This document shows positions 27,475 through 36,395 of a stretch of 50,845 nucleotides of DNA, piece by piece; within the stretch, counting starts at the first letter, position 1, and each line of letters begins with the position of its first letter. The stretch is from Candidatus Hodarchaeota archaeon (GTDB lineage Archaea > Asgardarchaeota > Heimdallarchaeia > Hodarchaeales > YT1-039), in contig JAEOTF010000325.1 in assembly GCA_016840025.1 (NCBI GenBank), forward strand, positions 1 through 50,845. The letters are read 5' to 3'. The translations under genes were made by a program, and so were the position numbers. A model generated the notes under the pieces. That model searched no databases, was not told where the DNA came from, and was given only the letters and a program-made list of their open reading frames with translations.

Positions 27475-27773
27475 TATTCTACTAATCCTCCTTTATTTAC
27501 GGTATTTCATTAGTACCGTTATATTAAAGATACTCGGAATAGTTTTTTCAAAAATGTAATGTTTCGTAGGATTCTCCCAATTATTAGTCTGTAAATTTAT
27601 TTAACTTTCGCTAACTTAAGATCACAAGATCTTAGTAGTTAAGTTTATTATATGCCCAATCTACTGAGTTTAGCTAGAATAGTCGCACAAGGATCTTACA
27701 ATCTAAGAAAAAAGCGTTTATAGGCAAATAATCTCAAAACGCACAGTTATATGGCTCAAAGGTGATATAAACG
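27475..27773. other. intergenic region upstream of the binding-protein gene
   Basis: About 300 AT-rich bases before the minus-strand binding-protein gene. It must include that gene's promoter. No reading frame or RNA is supported; the next visible element is a transposase fragment. Confidence 0.35.
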
Positions 27774-28025
27774 GATAGATTTTTTCTTTCCTCGAAACTC
27801 TGTTCCAATTGCCTGTATTATTATCCCAAGCTAACCTTAACGGCTCGTACCTTTGAGGGTTCGTTGTGTGGGTTAACCCTTGATAGAGATCTCAATGCAG
27901 CTCGAAATTTAGAAAAATATTAAAAAATCTATCAACCACTAATAGACCCTCAATCCATCGCTGAGAGTTCGGAGGAGACGTTAAACGCCTGTGGTGAACC
28001 TATAAGACTTCTCAAAGAGAAGTAA
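27774..28025 (+). pseudogene. remnant of a TnpB (IS605 OrfB-type) C-terminus
   Basis: One plus-strand frame reads DRFFLSSKLCSNC, then TARTFEGSLCGLTLDRDLNA, ARNLEKY, a TAA (27921-27923), then AESSEETLNACGE and a final stop. This matches the end of TnpB proteins: the DRFF-SSK strand, the zinc finger, the RuvC-III RDLNAARN motif and the trailing E-x-L-N-A-C-G. One zinc Cys has become Gly (FEGS for FECS), a stop interrupts the frame and the rest of the gene is gone, so it is dead. Its sequence type differs from the intact TnpB at 35040-36236, so it came from another element family. Confidence 0.82.
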
Positions 28026-28232
28026 GGCTCAAAGAAGCAGAAAAATTGCACTGTTTTACCTAAGTAATGAAATTTTTGTCTCTAGTTGGGCATAAATGGG
28101 TAGGTCAATTAGAACGGTATGAATGAGGTTTCACGTTTGAATGGATGAAATTTAGGCACCTAAAAGACACTTTGTATGTAATTCTAAAATTAAAGATTTT
28201 GAATGGTATGGGAGCCATGAATCCAAATTTTC

Positions 28233-28964
28233 TTAGATTGTAATTTCATCACCTGTTATTTCCACAGATATTTTCTCCTGGGTCCTCGTAATTTTTCCAT
28301 CCCGTATCCAGGAGATTTTGTCGGCAATGTCGATTAATTTAAGGTCATGAGTTGAATTGATGACTGTTACACCTGTTTCTTGGTTAAGTCTTCGTAGTAA
28401 TTCAACAATTTGAAATCCCGTTGTTAAATCAAGGTTTGCGGTGGGTTCATCCGCCAAAACTAAACTAGGATCATTTGCAAGAGCCCGTGCAATAGCCACG
28501 CGTTGCTGCTGTCCTCCGCTTAGTTGATCAGGTCGATGGTGGAGTCGGTCTTCAAGGTCCACAAGTTTGAGTTTTTCAATAGCTTTCTTCTTTCTATCAT
28601 TACGGGAATGACCCGCAAAGACCATTGGTACCATAACATTATCTAAAGCAGTTAGGGCAGGAATGAGATTAAAAGTCTGAAAGACAAAGCCGATTTTGAA
28701 TGTTCTAAAAGACGCCAATTCTTTTTGGTTCATTTTAGAAAGAGGCCTTTCATCAATATAGACCTCACCAGAAGTAGGTCTGTCGAGTGCCCCGATCATG
28801 TTTAAAAAGGTAGTTTTTCCAGAGCCCGATGGCCCCATAATTATGATGAACTCTCCTTCTTTAACCTTCATATTAAGGCTATTCAAAGCGTAAATTGTTT
28901 CACCAACAAGTTTGTAAATTTTTGTCAAATTTTCAGCTCGAACTGTATGTTGGACATCTGACAT
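28233..28964 (-). CDS. ABC transporter ATP-binding protein, LolD/MacB type
   Basis: A 243-residue ABC ATPase with Walker A GPSGSGKT (44-51), [16 protein letters not shown], signature LSGGQQQR, Walker [12 protein letters not shown] and H-loop NSTHD. It is a paralogue of the 7520-8245 protein, in the family that drives FtsX/MacB-like permeases. Again no permease is next to it. It stands alone, about 140 nt from the PIN-domain gene on the same strand. Confidence 0.93.
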   Translation of the reverse strand: MSDVQHTVRAENLTKIYKLVGETIYALNSLNMKVKEGEFIIIMGPSGSGKTTFLNMIGALDRPTSGEVYIDERPLSKMNQKELASFRTFKIGFVFQTFNLIPALTALDNVMVPMVFAGHSRNDRKKKAIEKLKLVDLEDRLHHRPDQLSGGQQQRVAIARALANDPSLVLADEPTANLDLTTGFQIVELLRRLNQETGVTVINSTHDLKLIDIADKISWIRDGKITRTQEKISVEITGDEITI

Positions 28965-29102
28965 AGTGGATCCTCATAATCAATTTGATTCGAGGCGTGC
29001 AGCTCATAGGAGACAGATCGCCAAAGTAACCAATGAATATTTCTGTTAGTTCCCTTTTCAGGATAAATATAAAATTAGTGTGAAAAAGAAATTAGTAATG
29101 TT

Positions 29103-30116
29103 TTAGGGACAATTCTTCGTAATTTCCGCAGAATCAAACGAAAATCGTGCGTCATGATTTTTTCTCAATTCTTCGGTACGTTCTGACTCAGATGAAATTT
29201 GAACTATTTTATCCTGGTTACCCATCGAATTATCCGGTAAAACTTTCTCTATAACTCGTAAAATCGTTTTATCTTTAGTAAGAATCCTCGGCCAAATTGT
29301 ATCCCCAAATTTTGCCTTCCAGGCAACAATAGCTGGATCAGCCTTGTCATTTTTATGTCTGTTTGAATCAAAATACTGTTTATATTCTGATTTATTGGAA
29401 CAAGTCGGTAAAAGAAGGACTTTAGATTCCCGGAGAAGTGGAAATATGGTTTCTTCTAATTTCAGCCGCCCTTTATGTACTCCTCCTATCAACTCAGATA
29501 GAACTTCACGGGGGAGCAAGAGCCCTTTTGCTCTTCCATATTCGTCATAAGGGATTCTATTAATATAATTAAGGTTTGAGCGTTTCATATGGAAAAAATT
29601 CGTATCTACAAGTGCATATTTTTGTAGGTTGTTATCAATATGTGCTATATAGAACCTCACCATGGCATTTCGGACTAGGTGCGCAGCTTGGATTCGTGTT
29701 TTTTGAGAATAGCTCTTAAAATTCGTATAAAGAATGTTTAATGTATCATCAAGAATCCTGTTAGTTATTTTTTTGAATTCGTCCTGAAAATTGTCTCGCT
29801 GTTTAATAGCTTCCCTTAGAATCTTGTCATTTTTTTCCGATGTTTCTTCTAATTCTCTCTTTAGTTTATCGAAATGCTCAAAAAGTATGATAATGGCATT
29901 GTAAGGTGATTCTTCCTTGGCTAGAAGGTCTTGCAATGATTTTCGAATAGGCTCTTTTTGTTTAAAATAATAATAGGTATAGACTAGATTGACAATAGAT
30001 AGGGCCCCTGAGTCATGTGCTTTCCTTTCTAGTTGTCTTTTTTCTTCATCAGTTAGAACAAATACTTCTTTTCTGCTCAACAATGCCTTGAAAAGATTGA
30101 TTAGTCGATTTCGCAT
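29103..30116 (-). CDS. coiled-coil protein with C-terminal PIN-like nuclease domain
   Basis: A 337-residue protein. Residues ~20-160 are helical, with a likely coiled coil (~80-125). Residues ~165-300 look like a PIN domain: YALVDTNFF (D171), LPREVLSEL (E204/E208), KNDKADPAIVAW (D257/D260) and ILTKDKTIL (D282). That is the order and spacing of acidic residues in PIN ribonucleases. It could be an RNA-processing or toxin-type enzyme; no antitoxin-like gene is adjacent, so a toxin role is not supported. The start is preceded by a long AT-rich intergenic region. Confidence 0.7.
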   Translation of the reverse strand: MRNRLINLFKALLSRKEVFVLTDEEKRQLERKAHDSGALSIVNLVYTYYYFKQKEPIRKSLQDLLAKEESPYNAIIILFEHFDKLKRELEETSEKNDKILREAIKQRDNFQDEFKKITNRILDDTLNILYTNFKSYSQKTRIQAAHLVRNAMVRFYIAHIDNNLQKYALVDTNFFHMKRSNLNYINRIPYDEYGRAKGLLLPREVLSELIGGVHKGRLKLEETIFPLLRESKVLLLPTCSNKSEYKQYFDSNRHKNDKADPAIVAWKAKFGDTIWPRILTKDKTILRVIEKVLPDNSMGNQDKIVQISSESERTEELRKNHDARFSFDSAEITKNCP

Positions 30117-30745
30117 GATTTGTCCTCAGTTGAGCGTAGAGACAACCGTCGATGATTTGAGTAGTTGTGGGAAAAAGAAGTAATAAACTCCAAAATTAGT
30201 CTGGATTTTTATTGAGAAATAATAATTGATCAGTAAGTTGTTGGTTATTGTTGGTGATTGTTGATTAAGGGGAGTTCAAATGCTTAAATCTTCATATTCT
30301 CCAATTTTTTTCATTTTCCGATTTATAGATCTCGAAATTTAAATTTCAAAGATATTAACTCAAACTGAGGAGCTATATATGAGTATTTGAACCTGCATGG
30401 TTAGCACCCTCAAGTTCAATTAAGAAAGAGAGCTTCAAATAAGTTTCTAGACTATATCCTCGACCCCCAATTAGACTGTTTTGAGCATAAATTTCTTTAA
30501 TTTCTTTCTCTCCTTTCCATGGGGAATTTTTTTCTCCTCTTTAGGAAAAAATTAATAGACCCTATTAGTTTATAGGCTACATGACGTTCTTTTTTTATAA
30601 AATGAAATGCTAACATAGAAAGTCCTTTGTAAAAAAAAGAAAGAAAGCGACTATATTAAGTACTAGAAAGAAGTTTTTTAAAACTGAAAGAGAAATGGAA
30701 AAATAAGTCAAGCTTAATGCTCATAATTAGGAGTCACGTATACAG
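30117..30745. other. long AT-rich divergent intergenic region
   Basis: About 630 bases separating the minus-strand PIN gene from the plus-strand GTPase gene. It is very AT-rich, with short TTGTTGGT-type simple repeats near 30237-30265 and TATA-like runs (for example TTTTTTATAAAA near 30591). No reading frame or structured RNA stands out. Confidence 0.4.
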
Positions 30746-31531
30746 ATGGCTACAGTAATCAAAAGAGACCACGAAGGCGTCCCTACATGTAAGGTAGTCT
30801 TTTGGGGACCAACTATGGCTGGCAAAACCACTGCCTTGACGATTTTCAAGGTTCTCAAATCTCTAGAGGATCCTGAGAACGTCTACAAGTTCCTTAAGTT
30901 GGAAGACCCCACTGGTAGGACTCTCTTCTTCGATCAGGCCATATGGTAGCGGCAGGAGCGCCGTTGTCAGGTCACATTCGGAGTTGGCAGAGATCCACGA
31001 ACAGGCCTTCCTTACCTAAAGTACCATATATTTACCGTTCCAGGACAAGACCGCCATGTTGGACAACGTAAAGTGGTCTTACAAGGGGCTCAGGGGTTAG
31101 TCGTCGTTGTCGACTCTGAAAAGTCGCGGTGGGAAGAGAATCGGAATTCTTTGATCGAAATCACTAAATTGGCGGGGGATCGCCTATCAAGCGGTCAACT
31201 CCCCTTTTATATCGTCGTTAACAAAATGGATTTACCTTCAGAAGACCGTATCACTGCTTTCGATGTTGGTAAACTCCTCGTAGAAGCAGGTGCTAATACA
31301 GCCCTCAGAGATGCAGCAGCTAGGATTTATGAAGTGAGTTGTCTTCAAGCCCGTGATGATCTTCGCCAACTCCTTTCTACTCATGCAAAATCAGAGATTA
31401 TGGATGAGAGTGGGCGTCTCAAGAAAGATCTTCGCCCTCTATCCGTACAACGGGTGATCAAGCCTGTTGAATCATTGGTTCGAGAGATCCTCGTAGCTAT
31501 GATGCGTGCACGAGCTGCTGCAGGTTCATAG
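30746..31531 (+). pseudogene. MglA/SRbeta-like small GTPase interrupted by one in-frame TAG
   Basis: Codons 1-67 give a start and P-loop (VVFWGPTMAGKTT). Codon 68 is TAG (30947-30949). The same frame then continues without any other lesion to 31531, giving the G3-like TVPGQDRH, the strand GLVVVVDSE, G4 VNKMD, G5-like EVSCLQA and a helical end. The whole is ~261 residues, similar to archaeal MglA/Gtr-type GTPases. The two halves cannot work separately, since the P-loop and base-recognition motifs are split. Options are a fresh nonsense mutation, an assembly error, or read-through. TAG is the ordinary stop of several neighbours (for example livH and livF), so a global reassignment is unlikely. 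Confidence 0.75.
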
Positions 31532-31632
31532 AAACTTTCTCTTCAATTCCTCCCTCAACCGATTCATTTTTCATTATATATGCGATTATCTTAAATAGCG
31601 GTTAGATAAGTTAAATCATTGGAGTGGACATT

Positions 31633-32691
31633 ATGAGAGATACTTTTTCGGAGAAATTTGTCTTAATGGATAGATGGACACCACCAGATAATTGGATAAA
31701 GATAACAACAATTGATGCTCATACCGAAGCAGAACCTTTACGAATCATTGTTACAGGATTCCCAAAACCTCAAGGTGGCACAATTCTAGAGCAACGTCGT
31801 TATGTAAAAGAAAAATATGATCATTTCAGAACTGCGCTTATGTGGGAACCCCGAGGTCATGCTGATATGTATGGTGTCATCATTACTCCTCCCGTTACCT
31901 CCGAAGCAGATTTTGGCGTCTTATTTATGCACAATGCGGGCTACAGTACGGGTTGTGGTCACGCTATCATTGGTGTAACAAAAGTTGTTCTTGAAACGGG
32001 CATGTTCCCTATAAAAGAACCTATGACAAAAATCAAAATTGACACTCCGGGGGGATTAGTAACCGCTTATGCTAGGATTGAAGAAAATCATGTGAATAGT
32101 GTTTTTTTCCATAACGTTCCTTCCTTTGTGTTAACTCTTGATGAAACCGTTGAAGTTTCAGGCTTGGGAAAGATAACTTATGACCTTGCATTTGGTGGAG
32201 CATTCTATGCTTTTGTTCATGCTGAAGATATTGGACTCGAAATTATTCCTGAAAATATTCGTGAGTTTATTGAAAAAGGAATGATGATCAAACGGGCGGT
32301 AATGAAAAGTCGGTCAATTGAACATCCCTTTGAGAAAGAGTTGAGCTTTTTATATGGGACAATTTTCATCGGACCACCGATAAATGAAGGTGCTGATAGC
32401 CGAAACATCTGTATTTTTGCTGAAGGTGAAGTAGACAGATGTCCTACGGGAACAGGAGTGGCTGCTCGAATGGCAATCCATTATGCACGGGATGACATCG
32501 ATATTGGACAACCGATGGTGATTGAATCCGTTTTAGGAACTCGTTTCACAGGAAGAGTGGTTAAACCTACTAAATATGGTTCATATGATGCAGTCATACC
32601 TGCGGTAGAGGGAAACGCCTACATTACAGGTAAAAATGAGTTTTATATTGATCCCGACGACCCCTTACAAAATGGATTCATTCTTCGTTGA
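31633..32691 (+). CDS. proline racemase family enzyme, likely trans-3-hydroxy-L-proline dehydratase
   Basis: A proline-racemase-fold protein of 352 residues from the ATG at 31633; GGAG at 31621-31624 is a well placed Shine-Dalgarno, so the upstream GTG at 31624 is less likely. The first catalytic motif is intact (MHNAGYSTGCGHA), while the second reads DRCPTGTGVAAR, with Thr where true racemases have Cys (DRSPCGTG). That Cys/Thr pair is the hallmark of trans-3-hydroxy-L-proline dehydratase, which forms delta-1-pyrroline-2-carboxylate. The next gene is a fitting reductase for that product. It is the first gene of a three-gene operon. Confidence 0.88.
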   Translation: MRDTFSEKFVLMDRWTPPDNWIKITTIDAHTEAEPLRIIVTGFPKPQGGTILEQRRYVKEKYDHFRTALMWEPRGHADMYGVIITPPVTSEADFGVLFMHNAGYSTGCGHAIIGVTKVVLETGMFPIKEPMTKIKIDTPGGLVTAYARIEENHVNSVFFHNVPSFVLTLDETVEVSGLGKITYDLAFGGAFYAFVHAEDIGLEIIPENIREFIEKGMMIKRAVMKSRSIEHPFEKELSFLYGTIFIGPPINEGADSRNICIFAEGEVDRCPTGTGVAARMAIHYARDDIDIGQPMVIESVLGTRFTGRVVKPTKYGSYDAVIPAVEGNAYITGKNEFYIDPDDPLQNGFILR

Positions 32692-32716
32692 AAATTGCTT
32701 GAAATGGGAAATTAAT

Positions 32717-33706
32717 ATGCCAGTCAAACCAATTAGAATTCTTTCAGCCGCTGATGTGAGAAAAGCCTTACCAATGAAGCAGGCAATCGAAGTGATGAAA
32801 GATGCATATGCTCAACTGTCAGCAAATCAAGCAACAGTTCCTCTTCGCACTCATCTAGATATCCCTGAGTACAATGGCGGAACCCTAATTATGCCAGTTT
32901 ATCTTCCTAAAACTGAGCGAGTCGGGCTTAAATTTATCTCGTTATTTAGTGATAATCCAAAACGCGGGTTACCGTTCATTCAAGCAGTTGTTATTATTCT
33001 GAATGCCACAAATGGATGTCCGCTCGCCTTAATGGACGGAAGTTATCTTACTGCCCTTAGAACTGGTGCAGGATCAGGTGCAGCCACGGATTTGTTAGCC
33101 CGCAAGGATTCTAAAGTTGCAGCCATCTTTGGGGCTGGGGTTCAAGGTCGGACTCAACTTGAGGCGGTATGTGCAATTCGGTCGATTGAAGAGGCTTATG
33201 TGTTTGACGTCATTCCTAAAAATGCAAAAAAATTCGCCGATGAAATGGGCGAGCAGCTTTCCATTTCCGTCTATGTAGCGGAGTCAAATGAGGATCTAAA
33301 ACATGCTGACATAATTTGCACAGCAACCACTGCCCTTAATCCTGTTTTTTCCGATAATAATCTCAAGGAGGGGGTCCATATCAATGCTATTGGCTCCTAC
33401 AAGCCTCATGTTCGCGAAATCCCTGAAGAAACAATACTTAAGGCTAAAGTAGTCGTTGACCATAGGGAGTCTTCTCTGTCTGAAGCAGGGGACCTAATAA
33501 TACCGCTGGAGAAAGGTCTTATTACGGAAAATCATATTTATGCTGAAATAGGGGAAATTATCGCTAATAAAAAAGTAGTCAGAACATCTGAAAGCGAAAT
33601 TACCGTTTTTAAGTCGGTTGGAAATGCTGTTCAGGATTTAGCAGCCGCTAACCAAGTTCTCATTTCTGCACAAGCACAGAAACTCGGAACTAAGGTCTAT
33701 TTATAA
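32717..33706 (+). CDS. ornithine cyclodeaminase / mu-crystallin family, likely delta-1-pyrroline-2-carboxylate reductase
   Basis: A 329-residue protein starting at ATG 32717; a longer open frame from 32636 only overlaps the previous gene. It has the family N-terminus (ILSAADVRKALPM), the substrate-binding Lys region RVGLKFISLF, and a Rossmann motif AAIFGAGVQGRTQLEA with ADIICTATTA. Members include ornithine cyclodeaminase, alanine dehydrogenase and pyrroline-2-carboxylate reductase. The preceding Cys/Thr dehydratase makes pyrroline-2-carboxylate, so reduction to L-proline with NAD(P)H is the best-supported role, though the exact substrate is inferred from context. Confidence 0.88.
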   Translation: MPVKPIRILSAADVRKALPMKQAIEVMKDAYAQLSANQATVPLRTHLDIPEYNGGTLIMPVYLPKTERVGLKFISLFSDNPKRGLPFIQAVVIILNATNGCPLALMDGSYLTALRTGAGSGAATDLLARKDSKVAAIFGAGVQGRTQLEAVCAIRSIEEAYVFDVIPKNAKKFADEMGEQLSISVYVAESNEDLKHADIICTATTALNPVFSDNNLKEGVHINAIGSYKPHVREIPEETILKAKVVVDHRESSLSEAGDLIIPLEKGLITENHIYAEIGEIIANKKVVRTSESEITVFKSVGNAVQDLAAANQVLISAQAQKLGTKVYL

Positions 33707-33738
33707 CGGTTCTAAGTATTAGTCAAGAGAGTGAAAGA

Positions 33739-34923
33739 ATGTTAATCAAAGAAAAGGTCAGTCAAGCTAGTGACATTTTAAAGGAATTTAACATTGATTG
33801 TTGGATTACTTTCCTCAGAGAAAGTGTAATTAACGGTGATCCTACCTTAGATTTTCTTTTAGGCGCACCTGTTACTTGGCATTCCGCTTTTATTATTACT
33901 TCCGCAGGTAATAACTATGCTGTCGTTGGAAAATATGATAAGCAAACAGTTGAAGATACAGAGGCATACACACACGTTTTAAGCTACGTTGAAGGAGCAA
34001 AAGAACATTTCATTAACTGTATAAACGAAATTAATCCATCCCAAATCGCGATTAATTATTCAAAGGATAGCGAAGTCTGTGATGGTCTTACTTACGGGAT
34101 GTACCTCACCCTATATGATTATCTTGCACAGATAGGTTTCGAGGACAGGCTGATATCTGCCGAAAAAATCGTCTCTGCTTTAAGAGAGAGAAAAACCGAC
34201 ACAGAACTTAGCTATATCAAGCAAGCAATTAAATATACCGAGACTGTCTATGGAAAAGTAGCTTCCTATATTAAACCCAATCAGACTGAAAAAGAAATCG
34301 CTGAGTATATGTTGAAAGAAACTAAAAAGCTCCACAACGAACTTATCATATCCAAAGATACCTTTCTTAGTGTTTTTACGGGTCCAGATACTGCTGAAGC
34401 CCATTACGAACCGACAGATCGGAAGGTGGAAGCTGGTCATCTAGTAAACATGGATTTTGGAGTAAAATATAACGGCTATTGGTCTGACATCCAACGAACA
34501 TTTTATGTACTTGAAGAAGACGAGATAGCTCCTCCTTCAGAGGTGCAAAGAGGCTGTAGCACCATTGTTAAGGCAATTGAGTTAGCTAGAGAAACATTAA
34601 AGCCAGGAGTTAAGGGAATTGAGGTTGATAAGGTAGCACGTGATTATCTGCTCTCACAAGGCTACGCTGAGTTTCCTCACGGGCTTGGACATGGCGTAGG
34701 TCGTTTTGCACATGATGGAACTGCTTTGCTAGGTCCTGCATGGGAGAAATATGCCCAAAAGCCATTTCAAGAAATTGAAAAAGGGATGGTGTTTACAATA
34801 GAGCCACGTTTGACTGTGCCAAGACACGGGATAATGTCAGTTGAAGAGATGGTTCTTGTCAATGAAAAAGGAGCCGAATTTCTCTCGACGCCCCAGAAGG
34901 ATCTTATTCTAATAAAAAGCTAG
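33739..34923 (+). CDS. Xaa-Pro aminopeptidase / prolidase (peptidase family M24)
   Basis: A 394-residue protein with a creatinase-like N-terminal domain (~1-150) and a pita-bread M24 domain. The metal ligands are present: Asp in MDFGVKYNGYWSDIQRTF (two Asp), His in FPHGLGHGVGRFAHDG, Glu in FTIEPRLTV and Glu in MSVEEMVLV. M24B enzymes cleave bonds N- or C-terminal to proline. After a dehydratase and a reductase of the proline/hydroxyproline route, 32 nt apart, it probably releases (hydroxy)proline from imported peptides. No signal peptide, so it is cytoplasmic. Confidence 0.93.
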   Translation: MLIKEKVSQASDILKEFNIDCWITFLRESVINGDPTLDFLLGAPVTWHSAFIITSAGNNYAVVGKYDKQTVEDTEAYTHVLSYVEGAKEHFINCINEINPSQIAINYSKDSEVCDGLTYGMYLTLYDYLAQIGFEDRLISAEKIVSALRERKTDTELSYIKQAIKYTETVYGKVASYIKPNQTEKEIAEYMLKETKKLHNELIISKDTFLSVFTGPDTAEAHYEPTDRKVEAGHLVNMDFGVKYNGYWSDIQRTFYVLEEDEIAPPSEVQRGCSTIVKAIELARETLKPGVKGIEVDKVARDYLLSQGYAEFPHGLGHGVGRFAHDGTALLGPAWEKYAQKPFQEIEKGMVFTIEPRLTVPRHGIMSVEEMVLVNEKGAEFLSTPQKDLILIKS

Positions 34924-35007
34924 CAGCCGCGTTTTCTTCTTTCTTCCTCCTTTCTTCTTTTTTCATCTCTTTAAAAAGATTTGAAAAGTAAGTTACGATT
35001 GACATTC

Positions 35008-35030
35008 TCCGCTCCCTAACTGGAAGCGGA
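35008..35030 (-). ncRNA. predicted right-end hairpin / omega-RNA scaffold end of the TnpB element
   Basis: On the minus strand, downstream of tnpB, TCCGCT pairs with AGCGGA around an 11-nt loop, followed by GAGAATGTCAA and then host DNA. In known TnpB systems the guide RNA overlaps the end of tnpB and its last nucleotides, copied from the flank, form the guide. By analogy the guide would begin near 34998 and read towards lower coordinates. This is inference from position and shape only. Confidence 0.4.
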
Positions 35031-35039
35031 TTCACAGAA

Positions 35040-36236
35040 CTACCCTAACGAGAATAGCTGTGGACGTGCCACCGCCCTGTTCATGACTTCCGCAGGAACA
35101 TCCTCAGACTGAAGACCTTCTTGGGCAAGCCTCATATTTACTGCACCGACTGAATCTCGATGTGCTTCTAACTTACATTTTTTACATTTAAACAACCGTT
35201 TCTTTGTTATAATCTGTTTACTTCGGCATCGTGGACACACAGAAGACGTATTATATTCTTTTACTTCAATCACTTCAATTCCATATTCTTCTGCCTCTAA
35301 CTTGATCGCCTGAATAATAAACGCATGTGACCAGAAATTATGAAGCATTTTATTGGTTTTCTTTGCTATGTTGTTGTTTTCTCGTATTCCTGTCAGATCC
35401 CCGATGTAAATTACAGCTACTTCTTGATTATAGCACTTTTTGATTGTTCGATGAATAATTGTCCGTATAGCACTGCGAAATCGCTTTTTTCTCTTCCTAA
35501 AGTGCCATTTGAATAAGTTACTAGAAACTTTCTGATTCAGCTTCATGGTTTTGGATTGAAGTTTTTCTATCTTCTTGGTCAAATACCACCAATCCGAGAG
35601 CAACGGTTTTCCTGAATAACCAAAGGTTTGACCTTCGAGTTCGACCATGATCGGTACGATTACGCCTATATCGAAATAGGCGGTTTTAGTCCCTTTAGGC
35701 TGTTTTAACTGTTTTTTTACTGTTACAGGCATAAAGACGTTCCATTGGTTCTCTAACCGATCATAATGAATTTCTAACCGTCCTTGCTTGCCTTGCCATT
35801 GGAGTTGTCCCTGCCAGGCTATCTTAAGGCGAAATGGAAGACGAATTAGTGTATCTTCAAGGGTATAACAGTCATTACGAACCACAATCAACAAGGGTCT
35901 AATTCCTGTCTTGCGGTTCTTCCAATAATACGGCATGGACGGATGTTTCTCAATATGTCCTTTAAAAAAGCGTTCTTTCAATGCAAAATAGGATTTCCAC
36001 GCCTCACTATTCTTGCGCTCTAATTGTTGCGCCGTAGCTGAATTAATCAACGGTTTATATTTGTCATACAGGTCTTTAAAGTCATAGTCAAGCTGTCCCT
36101 TCATAAATGACTGCCTACGTTTATAATTGACCTCATTATAGAAGGACACACAGTTGTTCGCCCACGTCTCAAGCTGTGCCTGTTGGGTTTTGTCAGGATT
36201 CAGTTTAAAAGTGTTGGCACGCTTGAACATAGACAC
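35040..36236 (-). CDS. tnpB: TnpB-family RNA-guided nuclease / IS605 OrfB transposase-associated protein
   Basis: A 398-residue TnpB. It has an N-terminal helical/beta recognition region and a RuvC domain with first Asp in TAYFDIGVIVP (D189), then IYIGDLTGIREN (~277-288), the zinc finger C334/C337 and C351/C354, and the last Asp in EAHRDSVGAVNM (D361). The second motif reads GDL rather than the E-x-L seen in well studied TnpBs; this is common in one TnpB branch or may mark an altered active site, so nuclease activity is uncertain. TnpB uses a right-end-derived guide RNA to cut donor sites and keep the element. The frame is intact. Confidence 0.93.
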   Translation of the reverse strand: MSMFKRANTFKLNPDKTQQAQLETWANNCVSFYNEVNYKRRQSFMKGQLDYDFKDLYDKYKPLINSATAQQLERKNSEAWKSYFALKERFFKGHIEKHPSMPYYWKNRKTGIRPLLIVVRNDCYTLEDTLIRLPFRLKIAWQGQLQWQGKQGRLEIHYDRLENQWNVFMPVTVKKQLKQPKGTKTAYFDIGVIVPIMVELEGQTFGYSGKPLLSDWWYLTKKIEKLQSKTMKLNQKVSSNLFKWHFRKRKKRFRSAIRTIIHRTIKKCYNQEVAVIYIGDLTGIRENNNIAKKTNKMLHNFWSHAFIIQAIKLEAEEYGIEVIEVKEYNTSSVCPRCRSKQIITKKRLFKCKKCKLEAHRDSVGAVNMRLAQEGLQSEDVPAEVMNRAVARPQLFSLG

Positions 36237-36395
36237 TCAATGTATTATATTTCAATTCCTTTTTAAACATCTAAACAACCTAGAAGGTGTCCAATTCATC
36301 CCCCACTTGAATAGAGGGGGCTTTCTTGGACTAAATACTGTAAAATTAAGTCACATCTGTAGGACTATACATTTGTTATTTTATTTATCAAGCCA

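Larger units (their letters stand above)
35000..36330 (-). mobile_element. solo TnpB insertion element (IS200/IS605 group, IS1341-like)
   Basis: A tnpB gene with no tnpA, flanked by hairpins of the kind found at IS200/IS605 ends. A TCCGCT/AGCGGA stem-loop lies at 35008-35030 just past the gene's 3' end, and a CCCCC/GGGGG stem-loop at 36300-36320 before its 5' end. Read on the minus strand, the 3' hairpin runs into GGAGAATGTCAA, resembling the conserved end of TnpB guide-RNA scaffolds. Outer limits are approximate; there are no terminal inverted repeats or target duplications, as expected for this group. Confidence 0.72.

Noticed and set aside
29103..30116. Toxin-antitoxin module with the PIN-domain protein
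   Set aside because: No small antitoxin-like gene lies next to it and the protein is much larger than VapC toxins.
30746..31531. Global reassignment of TAG to pyrrolysine
   Set aside because: Several intact neighbours (for example livH, livF, rpoF) end at TAG, so TAG is used as a normal stop here.
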